Source: an uncultured Collinsella sp.
Lineage (GTDB): Bacteria > Actinomycetota > Coriobacteriia > Coriobacteriales > Coriobacteriaceae
Length of the DNA: 64,000 nt
NCBI GenBank assembly: GCA_900539735.1
Contig: UQDE01000001.1
Coordinates: 62,001-126,000 of the forward strand
Direction: 5' to 3'
The notes under the pieces were generated by a model that was not told where the DNA came from, ran no database searches, and was given only the letters and a program-made list of their open reading frames with translations. Positions 7,855 to 16,031 of this stretch are shown one piece after another (the stretch's first letter is position 1; the number at the start of each line of letters is the position of its first letter). The position numbers and the translations under genes are program-made.

Positions 7855-9057
7855 TTAGGCCTGGAACCGACGGGCGGTGTTGCGCTCGTCGAGGGCCTTG
7901 AGGGTAGCGGCCGGATCGGCAACCTTCTGCAGGAACATCATGGCTGCGATGGCGTACGGCTTGTAGCTGGCCTCCTTGTACATGCCCACGCGGTGCATGT
8001 CGAAGACGTCGGCGTTGACCTCGCCGTGCTCGCAGGAGACACCGGAGATGTCGGCGGGCAGCGGGTGCATAAAGATGGTGTCCTGGCCGTTGGCGGTCTT
8101 CTCCATGAGCTCGGTCGTGGAGCACCAATCCTGATGGGTGGCGTTCTGGGCGAGCAGCTCCTTCTCGAGCGCAGCGATGCCAGCGTCGTCGCCCTCGGCG
8201 TACAGATTGGTGCGCTTCTCCATGGCGGCAAACGGAGCCCAGCTCTTGGGGATCACGATGTCGGCGCCCTCGAAGGCCTCGGCCATGGTGTTGACCTGCT
8301 TAAAGGTGGTGCCGGACTCGGCGGCGTAGCCCTTAGCGCGCTCGACGACCTCGGGCATGAGGTCGTAGCCCTCGGGGTGAGCCAGGGTGACGTCCATGCC
8401 AAAGCGGGGCAGCAGGCTGATCAGCGACTGCGGGCAAGACAGCGGCTTGCCGTAAGAGGGCGAATAGGCCCAGGTGACGGCGACCTTCTTGCCCTTGAGG
8501 TTCTCGAGGCCGCCAAACTCGTTGATGAGGTAGAGCATGTCGGCAGAGGACTGCGTGGGGTGATCGGAGTCGGACTGCAGGGAGATGAGCGTAGGACGGT
8601 GATCCAGAACGCCGTCCTCGTAGGCCTGCTGGACAGACTCGGAGACCTCGGCCATGTAGGCGTCGCCCTTGCCGATGTACATGTCGTCGCGGATGCCGAT
8701 GACGTCGGCCATGAAGGAGATCATGGTAGCGGTCTCGCGGACGGTCTCGCCGTGGGCGATCTGGGACTTCTTCTCGTCCAGGTCCTGCAGCTCAAGGCCG
8801 AGCAGGTTGGCGGCCTTGGAGAAGGAGAAACGCGTACGGGTGGAGTTGTCGCGGAACAGCGAAACGGCGAGGCCCGAATCGAAGATCTTGGACGAGACGT
8901 TGTTCTCGCGCAGCTGACGCAGGGCGTCGGCGACGATATAGAGAGCCTTGAGCTCATCGGTGGTCTTATCCCAGGTGTGCAGGAAGTCGCTGCCGTACAT
9001 ACCCTTAAAGTCGAGACCGTTCAGCTGCTCGACGAGCTCGGTAAACTTAGCGTCCAT
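7855..9057 (-). CDS. ygeW: Knotted carbamoyltransferase YgeW
   Basis: Member of the aspartate/ornithine carbamoyltransferase superfamily, YgeW branch. The 400-aa product has the carbamoyl phosphate-binding STRTRFS near residue 71, the HPTQSSAD motif about residue 165, and the carbamoyl-binding HPLPAD near residue 331. It is longer than ordinary carbamoyltransferases, as YgeW proteins are. In the anaerobic purine pathway it is thought to move a carbamoyl group so energy can be recovered through carbamoyl phosphate. The matching carbamate kinase (E. coli yqeA) is not in this window. Confidence 0.93.
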   Translation of the reverse strand: MDAKFTELVEQLNGLDFKGMYGSDFLHTWDKTTDELKALYIVADALRQLRENNVSSKIFDSGLAVSLFRDNSTRTRFSFSKAANLLGLELQDLDEKKSQIAHGETVRETATMISFMADVIGIRDDMYIGKGDAYMAEVSESVQQAYEDGVLDHRPTLISLQSDSDHPTQSSADMLYLINEFGGLENLKGKKVAVTWAYSPSYGKPLSCPQSLISLLPRFGMDVTLAHPEGYDLMPEVVERAKGYAAESGTTFKQVNTMAEAFEGADIVIPKSWAPFAAMEKRTNLYAEGDDAGIAALEKELLAQNATHQDWCSTTELMEKTANGQDTIFMHPLPADISGVSCEHGEVNADVFDMHRVGMYKEASYKPYAIAAMMFLQKVADPAATLKALDERNTARRFQA

Positions 9058-9212
9058 GTATGTGTCCTTTCCAAAGATGCGAATAATGGTAATGGGTGAA
9101 TGCGCTCCGACATGCGCGTGTGGCTAGAACATGCAGGGCACTATGACGAGGACCCGCCACCGTCGAGGAAGCATGGGAGATAACGACCGCGGGCCCCAAG
9201 TCAACAGGGAGT

Positions 9213-9237
9213 GCCGGGGACACGAATGGCCCCCGGC
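9213..9237. other. Hairpin in the ygeY-ygeW gap
   Basis: Arms GCCGGGG (9213-9219) and CCCCGGC (9231-9237) with an 11-base loop, just after the ygeY stop on the minus strand. No T-run, so probably a 3'-end stabiliser or attenuator that would set the ratio of ygeY to ygeW mRNA. Confidence 0.45.
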
Positions 9238-9259
9238 TCAACAAAATCGAAGAATGGGA

Positions 9260-10654
9260 CTAATCGATCTTGTTGTTGGTCAGACCGGCGCGGAACACGG
9301 TGGCGTCGCCATCGGCCTGGCTCGGATCGTAGAGGTTCAGAGCCGCAACATACATGGCGGCAGCGGTGACCAGGTCGTCCTTGTAGGTGACCTCGTTGGG
9401 AGCGTGGGCCTGAGACTCGGCACCCGGGCCAAAGCCGACGCAGGGGATGCCATAGCGGCCCTGGATGGAGACGCAGTTCGTGGAGAAGGTCCACTTGTCG
9501 CACAGCGGACGACCGGTGCGCTTGTCCATGCTGGGCTCGCAGCCAATGCGCTCGTCACCGAACATGGCCTTGTGGGCGTCGACGAGGGCCTTGACGTGCG
9601 GAGCGCTCTCCTTGTTGATCCACGTGGGGAAGTAAGCCTCGGTCTCGTAGACCTCGCCGGTCCAGGACGGACGGTCGTACATGTACATGGAGACCTTCAC
9701 GTCGTCGCCGTACTTCTTAGCGGCCGGCAGGTTGCGGATCTCGTCCAGGCAGGACTCCCAGGTCTCACCGGCGGTCATGCGACGGTCGATGGAGATGGCG
9801 CAGGAGTCGGCCACGGCGCAACGGCTGGGGCTGGTGTAGAAGATCTGGCTGACGGTGCAGGTGCCGCGGCCCAGGAAGCGGGCGTCCTCGAAGTGCTCGG
9901 GGTTGTACTTGGGGTCGAGCATCTTGACGAGGCCCTTGATGTCGGTCGACTCGTCGCAGCCGTTGTTGTTGAGGGCGCGGACGTCGGCGATGATGTCGGC
10001 CATCTTGTAGATGGCGTTGTCGCCGCGGTCGGGAGCGGAGCCGTGGCAGGAGGTGCCGTGAACGTCGACGCGGATCTCCATGCGGCCGCGGTGACCGCGA
10101 TAGATGCCGCCGTCGGTGGGCTCGGTGGAGATGACGAACTCGGGCTTGATGCCGTCCTTGTTGTAGATGTACTGCCAGCACATGCCGTCGCAGTCCTCTT
10201 CCTGGACAGTGCCGACGACCATGATCTTGTAGCCCTCGGGGATGAGGCCCATGTCCTTCATCATCTTGGCAGCGTAGGTAGCAGAAGCCATGCCACCCTC
10301 CTGGTCGGAGCCGCCGCGGCCGTAGATGATCTCGTCGGTCTCGTAGCCCTCATAGGGATCGGCGTCCCAGTTCTCGATGTTGCCGATGCCGACGGTGTCG
10401 ATGTGAGAGTCGATGGCGATGATCTTGTCGCCCTCGCCCATAAAGCCCATAACGTTGCCCAGGCCGTCGACCTTAACCTCGTCGTAGCCAAGGCTCTCCA
10501 TCTCGGCCTTAATGCAAGCGACAACCTCGCCCTCCTCGCAGGACTCAGAGGGGTGAGAGATCATGGCGCGCAGGAAGCGAGTCATGTCAGCACGATGAGA
10601 CTCAGCAGCAGCCTTAATTGCCTCAAAATCGAGTTCTTTAGTCATAACAGTCAA
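9260..10654 (-). CDS. ygeY: YgeY-family M20 metallohydrolase
   Basis: M20-type zinc hydrolase of the YgeY selenium-metabolism-linked branch, expected to cleave an amide or carbamoyl bond in a ring-opened purine fragment. The 464-aa product has the metal-binding DSHIDTVG near residue 81, the catalytic-glutamate region TVQEEDCDG about residue 150, and FVISTEPTDGGIYRGHRGRM leading to the lid domain. It lies between dpaL and ygeW, the same gene order as E. coli ygeW-ygeX-ygeY apart from order of members. The natural substrate is not fixed by sequence. Confidence 0.9.
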   Translation of the reverse strand: MTVMTKELDFEAIKAAAESHRADMTRFLRAMISHPSESCEEGEVVACIKAEMESLGYDEVKVDGLGNVMGFMGEGDKIIAIDSHIDTVGIGNIENWDADPYEGYETDEIIYGRGGSDQEGGMASATYAAKMMKDMGLIPEGYKIMVVGTVQEEDCDGMCWQYIYNKDGIKPEFVISTEPTDGGIYRGHRGRMEIRVDVHGTSCHGSAPDRGDNAIYKMADIIADVRALNNNGCDESTDIKGLVKMLDPKYNPEHFEDARFLGRGTCTVSQIFYTSPSRCAVADSCAISIDRRMTAGETWESCLDEIRNLPAAKKYGDDVKVSMYMYDRPSWTGEVYETEAYFPTWINKESAPHVKALVDAHKAMFGDERIGCEPSMDKRTGRPLCDKWTFSTNCVSIQGRYGIPCVGFGPGAESQAHAPNEVTYKDDLVTAAAMYVAALNLYDPSQADGDATVFRAGLTNNKID

Positions 10655-10751
10655 CCTTTCTACAAGGGTTTACCTACAGGTGGATTTCTTTCAGATAGAT
10701 CACTTGTGCCAAGCAGCGTGAGGTCGAGCACCCCACAAGCAAGTAACCATA

Positions 10752-10868
10752 GGAGGCGGACGGAGGACTTTGCTCCGTCGCGAGTTCCGCACGAGCCGGA
10801 GAGCACTTAATGTGCTCTCCGTGCGAGCAGGACTGTCCGAGCAGGGAGCAAACACATGCTCCGCCACC
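10752..10868. repeat. Modular palindrome, copy 1
   Basis: Constant core at about 10777-10844: TCGCGAGTTCCGCACGA, then a hairpin GGAGAGCAC/GTGCTCTCC, then GAGCAGGACTGT. The same core occurs inverted at 40228-40295. It is flanked by imperfectly complementary arms (GGAGGCGGA...TTTGCTCC at 10752-10776 against GGAGCAAA...TCCGCCACC at 10845-10868). It fills the gap between dpaL and ygeY. Function unknown; it could shape mRNA ends or be a mobile palindromic element. Confidence 0.85.
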
Positions 10869-10884
10869 CGGACAGGTCAACCTG

Positions 10885-12099
10885 CTAGCAGGTCGGATAC
10901 TCGCCCTCCCAGACGATGCGACGGTACTGATCCGGATCCGTATCGCCCTCGGTGGAGAAGCAGAGCACGGAGCTCGTCTTGTCCAGGCCGATGAGCTCCT
11001 TGAGCTCGGCGTACTCGGAATCGAGCATGAGGGTCTCGACCAGACCGGTGGTCACAGCGCCGGACTCGCCGGAGATGACGCGCGGGTCGCCCTTCTCGGG
11101 AGCGCCCAGGGTGCGCATGCCGCGAGCGGTGACCCAGTCGGGGCAGGAGACGAAGGCGGTGGTGTGGTTGCGCAGGATATCCCAGCCCAGGATGTTGGGC
11201 TCGCCGCAGCACAGACCGGCCATGATGGAGGGCATGTCACCGTCCACGATGCGCGGATCTCCGTCGCCGGCGGCAGCGCCCTTGTACAGGCAGGCGGCAG
11301 GCGCGCACTCGACCACGACGAAGATGGGCGGGTTATCGGGATACAGGTTGGTGAAGTAGCCCACCACGGCGCCGGCGAGCGAACCCACGCCAGCCTGGAC
11401 AAACACGTGCGTCGGGCGGTTGATGGCCATCTCGCGCAGCTGCTCGGCAGCCTCGGAAGCCATGGTGCCGTAACCCTCCATGATCCAGGACGGGATCTTC
11501 TCGTAGCCCTCCCAGGCGGTGTCCTGAACGATGACGCCGCGCTCGCAGGCGTCGGCCTCGGCGGCGGCCATGCGCACGCACTCGTCGTAGTTGACCTCTT
11601 CGATGGTCACCGTTGCGCCCTCGGCGGCGATGTTATCGAAGCGGGGCTTGGTGGAACCCTTGGGCATGTGAACGACGGCCTTCTGGCCCAGCTTGTTGGC
11701 AGCCCATGCCACACCGCGGCCATGGTTGCCGTCGGTGGCGGTAAAGAAGGTGGCCTGGCCAAAGTCCTTGGCAAGCTGATCGGAGGTCAGGTAATCGAAG
11801 GTGCACTCGGCAACGTCCTTGCCGGTCTCGTCGGCAATGTAGTTGGCCATGGCAAACGATCCGCCCAGAACCTTAAAGGCGTTGAGGCCAAAGCGATAGC
11901 TCTCGTCCTTAACGCACAGGTTGGACAGACCCAAGCGCGCAGCCTGACCGTCCAGGCGGGCAAGCGGGGTGACGGTATATTGAGGGAACGACTGGTGGAA
12001 GGCGCGGGCCTTCTTCACGTGGTCGAGGCTCATGATTCCCAAGTGCTTGTCATCGCTCTTGGGCATCGTGTTGCCCGCCCACTGGATCTTATCGGCCAT
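10885..12099 (-). CDS. dpaL: Diaminopropionate ammonia-lyase (YgeX)
   Basis: PLP-dependent fold type II lyase converting 2,3-diaminopropionate to pyruvate and two ammonia through 2-aminoacrylate. The 404-aa product has the cofactor-binding lysine in SYRFGLNAFKVLGG (K76), the ATDGNHGRGVAWAA substrate loop near residue 121, and GVGSLAGAVVGYF as the glycine-rich phosphate-binding region. It is the first gene of the dpaL-ygeY-ygeW half-operon and diverges from a YheO-like regulator across a gap with two matching palindromes. DpaL is a key enzyme of the anaerobic urate route. Confidence 0.94.
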   Translation of the reverse strand: MADKIQWAGNTMPKSDDKHLGIMSLDHVKKARAFHQSFPQYTVTPLARLDGQAARLGLSNLCVKDESYRFGLNAFKVLGGSFAMANYIADETGKDVAECTFDYLTSDQLAKDFGQATFFTATDGNHGRGVAWAANKLGQKAVVHMPKGSTKPRFDNIAAEGATVTIEEVNYDECVRMAAAEADACERGVIVQDTAWEGYEKIPSWIMEGYGTMASEAAEQLREMAINRPTHVFVQAGVGSLAGAVVGYFTNLYPDNPPIFVVVECAPAACLYKGAAAGDGDPRIVDGDMPSIMAGLCCGEPNILGWDILRNHTTAFVSCPDWVTARGMRTLGAPEKGDPRVISGESGAVTTGLVETLMLDSEYAELKELIGLDKTSSVLCFSTEGDTDPDQYRRIVWEGEYPTC

Positions 12100-12191
12100 A
12101 CGGTGAACTCCTTAAGTCCTCTCTTGCCGGCCCCCGCATACGCGTTTCAGCCCATTCCCATTCATGTGACTGAACTTTTATGTGGATGCCA

Positions 12192-12206
12192 AACAAAAAG
12201 TTTGTT
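12192..12206. promoter_or_regulatory. Operator candidate 1, dpaL/regulator gap
   Basis: Palindrome AACAAA-AAG-TTTGTT. With the identical half-sites at 12243-12257 it makes two copies of AACAAA-N3-TTTGTT 51 bases apart, close to five helix turns, between two divergent genes. Best guess is a binding pair for the adjacent PAS-HTH regulator. Confidence 0.65.
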
Positions 12207-12242
12207 AGCACTGTTCTATCACACTTTTTGATTGGCAAACCT

Positions 12243-12257
12243 AACAAATTGTTTGTT
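12243..12257. promoter_or_regulatory. Operator candidate 2, dpaL/regulator gap
   Basis: Palindrome AACAAA-TTG-TTTGTT, second copy of the motif at 12192-12206. Its position allows cooperative binding or looping over both divergent promoters. Confidence 0.65.
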
Positions 12258-12376
12258 GTCGTAATCGGTACTTTTTCGCCGCCGAACGGTCATGAATTGC
12301 CTTGTTGATGGATTTGTTTGCGAACAGATGTGGTTTATGGCAAAGTGTGCCCAAACTAATTTTTAGGAAGGCACCC

Positions 12377-13030
12377 ATGACCCCCGCACAGATTGAGTTT
12401 TACAAGCGCCTCGCACACGGCCTGGCGCTCCAATTTGGCCCCAACTGCGAAGTCGTCGTCCACGATCTGGAGACCGAGGACGTGGACCACTCCATCGTAG
12501 TGATCGAAAACGGCCACGTCAGCGGGCGCAAACTGGGTGACGGCCCCAGCCATATTGTGTTTGAGTCCATGCACGAGGGCAGCACCGACGTACACGACCG
12601 CGAGCCGTACCTCACTAAAACCACCGATGGCAAGCTGCTCAAGTCCTCGACCATCTTTATCCGCAACGACGAAGGCAAGCCCGTCGGCATTTTGGGCATC
12701 AACTTTGACATTACGCTTATGAAGGCTTTTGAGCGCTCGCTCGACGCTTTCACCGGCACCGGCGGCACGGGCTATACCGAGCCCGAGCCCATTACCAAGA
12801 ACATCGGCGACCTGCTCGAGGACCTGCTGCACGAGTGCGAGCAGTTTGTGGGCAAGCCCGCGGCACTCATGACCAAAGACGAGCGCATTCGTGCCATTGG
12901 CTATCTCGACCGTCGCGGCGCGTTCCTTATCTCCAAATCGAGCGAGCGCGCCTGCGAGTTCTTTGGTATCTCAAAGTACAGCTTCTATAGCTACCTCAAT
13001 GAGGCCAAGGCGGCGGCCGGCGACAAGTAG
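12377..13030 (+). CDS. YheO-like PAS and HTH transcriptional regulator
   Basis: Predicted DNA-binding regulator of 217 aa. It has an N-terminal YheO-like PAS domain (NCEVVVHDLE about residue 21, ENGHVSGRKLG, and GILGINFDIT near residue 104) and a C-terminal helix-turn-helix (GAFLISKSSERACEFFGISKYSFYSYL). The ATG at 12377 has an AGGAAGG site; an earlier in-frame ATG at 12302 lacks one. It diverges from dpaL and is paralogous to the regulator at 26973, which diverges from the permease half of the purine locus. Purine-responsive control is an inference from placement. Confidence 0.87.
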   Translation: MTPAQIEFYKRLAHGLALQFGPNCEVVVHDLETEDVDHSIVVIENGHVSGRKLGDGPSHIVFESMHEGSTDVHDREPYLTKTTDGKLLKSSTIFIRNDEGKPVGILGINFDITLMKAFERSLDAFTGTGGTGYTEPEPITKNIGDLLEDLLHECEQFVGKPAALMTKDERIRAIGYLDRRGAFLISKSSERACEFFGISKYSFYSYLNEAKAAAGDK

Positions 13031-13153
13031 GCACTCGCCTGGATTGCCCCTCCCCTTTTGGGCGCGAGTTCTGGAAAGCACGAATCCAAGACCGGGCCGC
13101 TTGGGAAGTTCCATATAATCGATGTCATTAGTATTTCGAAAGGATGGGACAGA

Positions 13154-14143
13154 ATGGCGTTGAGCAAGGCATCATGCACCGGTCGCGGATTGATTGCGGC
13201 AATTGGTGGACATGTGCACCGCATGTTCGATGAGGGCGAAGACGACCTGTTTTCGCTGAGCCTTGACGATGTGATGGATGATCGCCCGTGGACCGCCGAC
13301 GAACTCATGGGCGGCGGCGGGGCTCGCCCGTCAAGCCCCAATCCCGCACTTGCGCCTAAGACCGCATCTGCGCCGACTCCTGCGCAGCCGGCTGTTTCGA
13401 CGCCCGCGCCTACACCCGCACCCACTTCGGCGCCCACGCCCGCTCCCCGCCCCGCAAGCGACCCGTCCGAGACGGCGGCATTTCTCGCAGCAGCGACGCA
13501 GGGCAAATCGGTCGACAGCACTGTTATGTACAGCGCCCAGCAGTTGCCTGTTCCTGCGGCACGCAAGCCTCCGGTCACAAGGCTCGATGAGCCCGTTGCC
13601 CATCAGGTTGTCCACGATTCCTGGGCTGCAGCCGATCTGGATGAGACCTCTACCGGCATGCCGGCGCTCGATGTTCCAGTTAACCCGCTTTTTGCCGCCA
13701 ACACGAGCGCCGCGGGCTATGAGGGCGGTGCGGCATATTCCGATTATTCCGATGGCTATGCTGGCACCGGTCGCATCGAGACCGAGGATTATGGCACCGC
13801 ATCGAGCGATTATCTCAACGATCCGTACGCTGCCACGCCTGCACCGGAATATGACCCGGAGGCCGCGTCCGCGCCGGCGTATACCAAAAGCACGGGCGAA
13901 GAGCGCTTCGCCGATTATTACGCCGAGGAAAAGGCGCTGCGTTTTTCGGAATTTCCGCAGGCAGTCAAGGTTGCCTTTATCGCCATTGTCATTGCCCTGC
14001 TCGGCGTCATTGCGTTTGAGGGATTCCGGCTGTTCTCCGGCCCCACCCAAGCGGAGTCGGAGACCCAGCAAAAAGAGAACGATGACGAGTACCTGGACAT
14101 CAACACCCTCAAGGGCGACCCCAACGACGGAGACGACGAGTAG
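13154..14143 (+). CDS. Hypothetical single-pass membrane protein with Pro/Ala-rich linker
   Basis: Not recognised. The 329-aa product from the ATG at 13154 (AAAGGA site upstream) has a short N-terminal region (MALSKASCTGRGLIAAIGGH), an acidic stretch, a Pro/Ala/Thr-rich linker around residues 65-105 and a Tyr/Asp-rich low-complexity segment around 170-240. One membrane helix lies at about 271-294, followed by an acidic 35-residue tail. There is no signal peptide, so the long N-terminal part is probably cytoplasmic. It follows the regulator gene in the same direction. No enzyme motif is visible. Confidence 0.75.
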   Translation: MALSKASCTGRGLIAAIGGHVHRMFDEGEDDLFSLSLDDVMDDRPWTADELMGGGGARPSSPNPALAPKTASAPTPAQPAVSTPAPTPAPTSAPTPAPRPASDPSETAAFLAAATQGKSVDSTVMYSAQQLPVPAARKPPVTRLDEPVAHQVVHDSWAAADLDETSTGMPALDVPVNPLFAANTSAAGYEGGAAYSDYSDGYAGTGRIETEDYGTASSDYLNDPYAATPAPEYDPEAASAPAYTKSTGEERFADYYAEEKALRFSEFPQAVKVAFIAIVIALLGVIAFEGFRLFSGPTQAESETQQKENDDEYLDINTLKGDPNDGDDE

Positions 14144-14213
14144 CGAGAGCTGAAGGCGGCCGCAGGATCCCGCATCCAGCACCGGCTTCTAAGTGCTGTT
14201 TTGTCATCCAGCT

Positions 14214-14290
14214 ACACTTTTCCGAAGTTTTAAGGTGCCTATTTCGACACTTTTCCGTACTTTTACACGGCTGATTTCGACACTTTTCCG
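14214..14290. repeat. Short direct repeats upstream of the riboswitch
   Basis: The 17-mer ATTTCGACACTTTTCCG occurs at 14241-14257 and 14274-14290, 33 bases apart, with a partial copy (ACACTTTTCCG) at 14214-14224. It lies between two same-strand genes. Role unknown. Confidence 0.65.
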
Positions 14291-14390
14291 GATGAAAGCC
14301 GAATAATCACTTGGGAAACCAACGCCGTTCACGCGTCATTTCACAGGCGGCGCTTGATTTCTGTCCGTACACGTTGATAGACTTCCTCTT

Positions 14391-14407
14391 GCCCGCAAGG
14401 AGCGGGC
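14391..14407. other. Hairpin immediately 5' of the riboswitch
   Basis: Arms GCCCGC (14391-14396) and GCGGGC (14402-14407) with loop AAGGA, followed by GCATTTTA. It could be a weak terminator for upstream transcription or a 5' cap hairpin on the riboswitch transcript. Confidence 0.4.
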
Positions 14408-14410
14408 GCA

Positions 14411-14499
14411 TTTTATCCAGAGTCGGGGTAGAGAGTTGGCTCCACGATCCCGACGCCAACCGGCCAAGAGGCACGGTGGCCCTGCCAACATCGATGAAA
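14411..14499 (+). promoter_or_regulatory. SAM-I-type riboswitch
   Basis: All core helices of the SAM-I (S-box) fold can be drawn. P1 is TTTTATC (14411-14417) with GATGAAA (14493-14499). P2 is GTCGGG (14422-14427) with CCCGAC (14449-14454). P2b is GAG (14433-14435) with CTC (14440-14442). The pseudoknot is loop TTGG (14436-14439) with CCAA (14456-14459). P3 is CCGGCC with GGC-A-CGG (460-476 offset). P4 is GGC (14478-14480) with GCC (14484-14486). The ATCCAGAG entry is also typical. The 3' strand of P1 overlaps the AAAGGA ribosome binding site of the next gene, suggesting translational repression by S-adenosylmethionine. Confidence 0.83.
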
Positions 14500-14508
14500 G
14501 GAATCCGT

Positions 14509-14931
14509 ATGGACAATTTCTCCGTGCGCAGCGAGCGCAACTTCCACAACCTGGTCGCACAGCCAAAACGCATGCATCTTCTGGACGGGCCGAGCAGCTA
14601 TGCCTCGGCCATGGTCAAGAGTAGTCTCTCCCACCAGATGCGCTTTACGGTACAGAAGCTCGAGGAAAAGCTCTGTGCTGCTGGCAATCCGCATGTGCTG
14701 CAGATTAAGCTGTTCGGAGACGACTCGCGTGAGCCATCTAGCTGGAAGCTCTTTGCCGACGGCGCGTGCATCGCGGACGGCTCGGTCGACTTTGCCCGCA
14801 AGTATTTCTGCGAGAGCGCCGAGGTGTTCCTGGATATGTGTCGCGATGCCGTCGACGCAGCCGAGCTACGCCAGTGGAGTCAGAGGGAGTACGAGCTGCT
14901 GAGCGTGGCACGCGGGATTGCGGGGGCGTAG
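14509..14931 (+). CDS. Hypothetical protein under SAM riboswitch control
   Basis: Not recognised. The 140-aa product starts MDNFSVRSERNFHNL at the ATG at 14509, directly behind an AAAGGA site that overlaps the riboswitch P1 stem. It is soluble and mixed alpha/beta in appearance, with four cysteines scattered in the middle and C-terminal half, and no signal peptide or membrane segment. The riboswitch predicts expression when S-adenosylmethionine is scarce, suggesting a link to methionine or sulfur metabolism or methylation. That link is inference only. It is convergent with the exonuclease gene; the stops are 21 bases apart. Confidence 0.75.
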   Translation: MDNFSVRSERNFHNLVAQPKRMHLLDGPSSYASAMVKSSLSHQMRFTVQKLEEKLCAAGNPHVLQIKLFGDDSREPSSWKLFADGACIADGSVDFARKYFCESAEVFLDMCRDAVDAAELRQWSQREYELLSVARGIAGA

Positions 14932-14952
14932 GCAGACAGACCAGACAGCTCG

Positions 14953-15774
14953 TCATACTGGTTGACGCTTCGATTCAAACAGCAGGGCGGGCTCGCGCTT
15001 ACAGCCCCGCCATGCCAAACCGAATGGCGTTCTCAAAAGGCCTACCCCCTCCGCCTTCAGCTTTAGCAGCAGGTCGCCCAGCTCGGAGCACTTGCTGGAA
15101 AGGCGCGTCTGAGCTCGCTCGCCCATCCCCCACCGTTGACGGACCTCCTGGGCGCGCTGGCTCACGCGGTAGTCCCCGTCCATCATCTGCTTGAGCAGCT
15201 TGGCGGTCACGCGCGCATCGGCTAGGGCGCTGTGGGCGTGACCCGTCGACTCGTCGAACTCGATGCCAAACCACGTCGCTGCGTCACTCAAAGAGACGCA
15301 CCCGTGGCTGCTCATGTCCATGATCGAGGTGTAAAACGCCTGCAGGTCGGCCCAGTCCGTAGGAAATGCGGAAAGATCGATGTGCTTTGCTTGACACTCG
15401 ATCAAAAGCTGTCGACGATCCGCCCCGCTCCAACAGACCACCTGGGCGGAGTAGCGCCCGATCCAATCGCTGAGCCTTTTGATCACCATGTAGAGCGGAT
15501 CGGCCATCGCGGTGCCCACGGCCGATATCCCTGTGAGCTCGCGGACGGGGAACGCAACGCCTTCGGTAAATTCCGTCTGTACAAACTGCGAGAACTCGCC
15601 CATAACGTTGCCGTGGTAATCGAGCTTGACGGCGCCGGCCTCGATAATCTCATTGCACAGTCCACGGCGCTGACGCTGCTTTGGCACCGGCGCAAACTCA
15701 AAGTCCAGCACAATCTGGCGCGCAAAGTTCGTCGTATCGATAGCCGAGATACACGGCGTCTTTTCAGCTGACAC
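14953..15774 (-). CDS. DEDDh-type 3'-5' exonuclease domain protein
   Basis: Exonuclease of the DnaQ/KapD-like fold. The first metal motif is IVLDFEFAP, followed by NEIIEAGAV, the second by VRELTGIS and VCWSGADRRQL, and the His-Asp motif is GHAHSALADARVTAKLL, all in family order. The product is about 273 aa from the GTG at 15774 (GAGAAAGG upstream); a TTG codon seven residues earlier is the alternative. The C-terminal 80 residues hold no domain I know. Likely acts on single-stranded DNA or RNA; the target is unknown. Confidence 0.82.
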   Translation of the reverse strand: MSAEKTPCISAIDTTNFARQIVLDFEFAPVPKQRQRRGLCNEIIEAGAVKLDYHGNVMGEFSQFVQTEFTEGVAFPVRELTGISAVGTAMADPLYMVIKRLSDWIGRYSAQVVCWSGADRRQLLIECQAKHIDLSAFPTDWADLQAFYTSIMDMSSHGCVSLSDAATWFGIEFDESTGHAHSALADARVTAKLLKQMMDGDYRVSQRAQEVRQRWGMGERAQTRLSSKCSELGDLLLKLKAEGVGLLRTPFGLAWRGCKREPALLFESKRQPV

Positions 15775-15958
15775 GGTTGGGCCTTTCTCCGTCAACTGCC
15801 GCCTGTTTCACAGGCAGCTACATTGCCGTAAGAATAAGTGTCCGTGCGGACATGAAATCGCACAGTGCAGCTTTCCGGCATCCTTGCGTAAAGCCACACT
15901 TTGAGAGAATCACGTCACTGTTATTATCGAACATATATTCGTATTTATAGCAGTACTT

Positions 15959-15967
15959 TGATAGAAT
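15959..15967 (+). promoter_or_regulatory. Extended -10 promoter of the small toxin-like gene
   Basis: TG-A-TAGAAT, an extended -10 element in an AT-rich stretch. The transcript would start near 15975, giving a leader of about 57 bases before the ORF at 16032. Confidence 0.55.
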
Positions 15968-16004
15968 TGCAGTTGTTGACGGCAGTTCCATGTGCCGGGC
16001 AGCG

Positions 16005-16023
16005 CCCTCCATGCGACGGGAGG
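16005..16023 (+). promoter_or_regulatory. Hairpin sequestering the Shine-Dalgarno sequence
   Basis: CCCTCC (16005-16010) pairs perfectly with GGGAGG (16018-16023), the ribosome binding site of the small ORF, around a 7-base loop. SD sequestration of this kind is typical of type I toxin mRNAs. Confidence 0.7.
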
Positions 16024-16031
16024 TGATGCCC

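Noticed and set aside
6400..9099. Long plus-strand open frame of about 900 codons opposite hyuA, mocA and ygeW
   Set aside because: It runs across three well-identified minus-strand genes and their gaps, has no recognisable domain and reads as His/Gly/Ala-rich shadow sequence typical of GC-rich DNA.
13058..13153. Longer N-terminus for the membrane protein starting at 13058
   Set aside because: The ATG at 13154 has a good AAAGGA site, while the upstream start does not.
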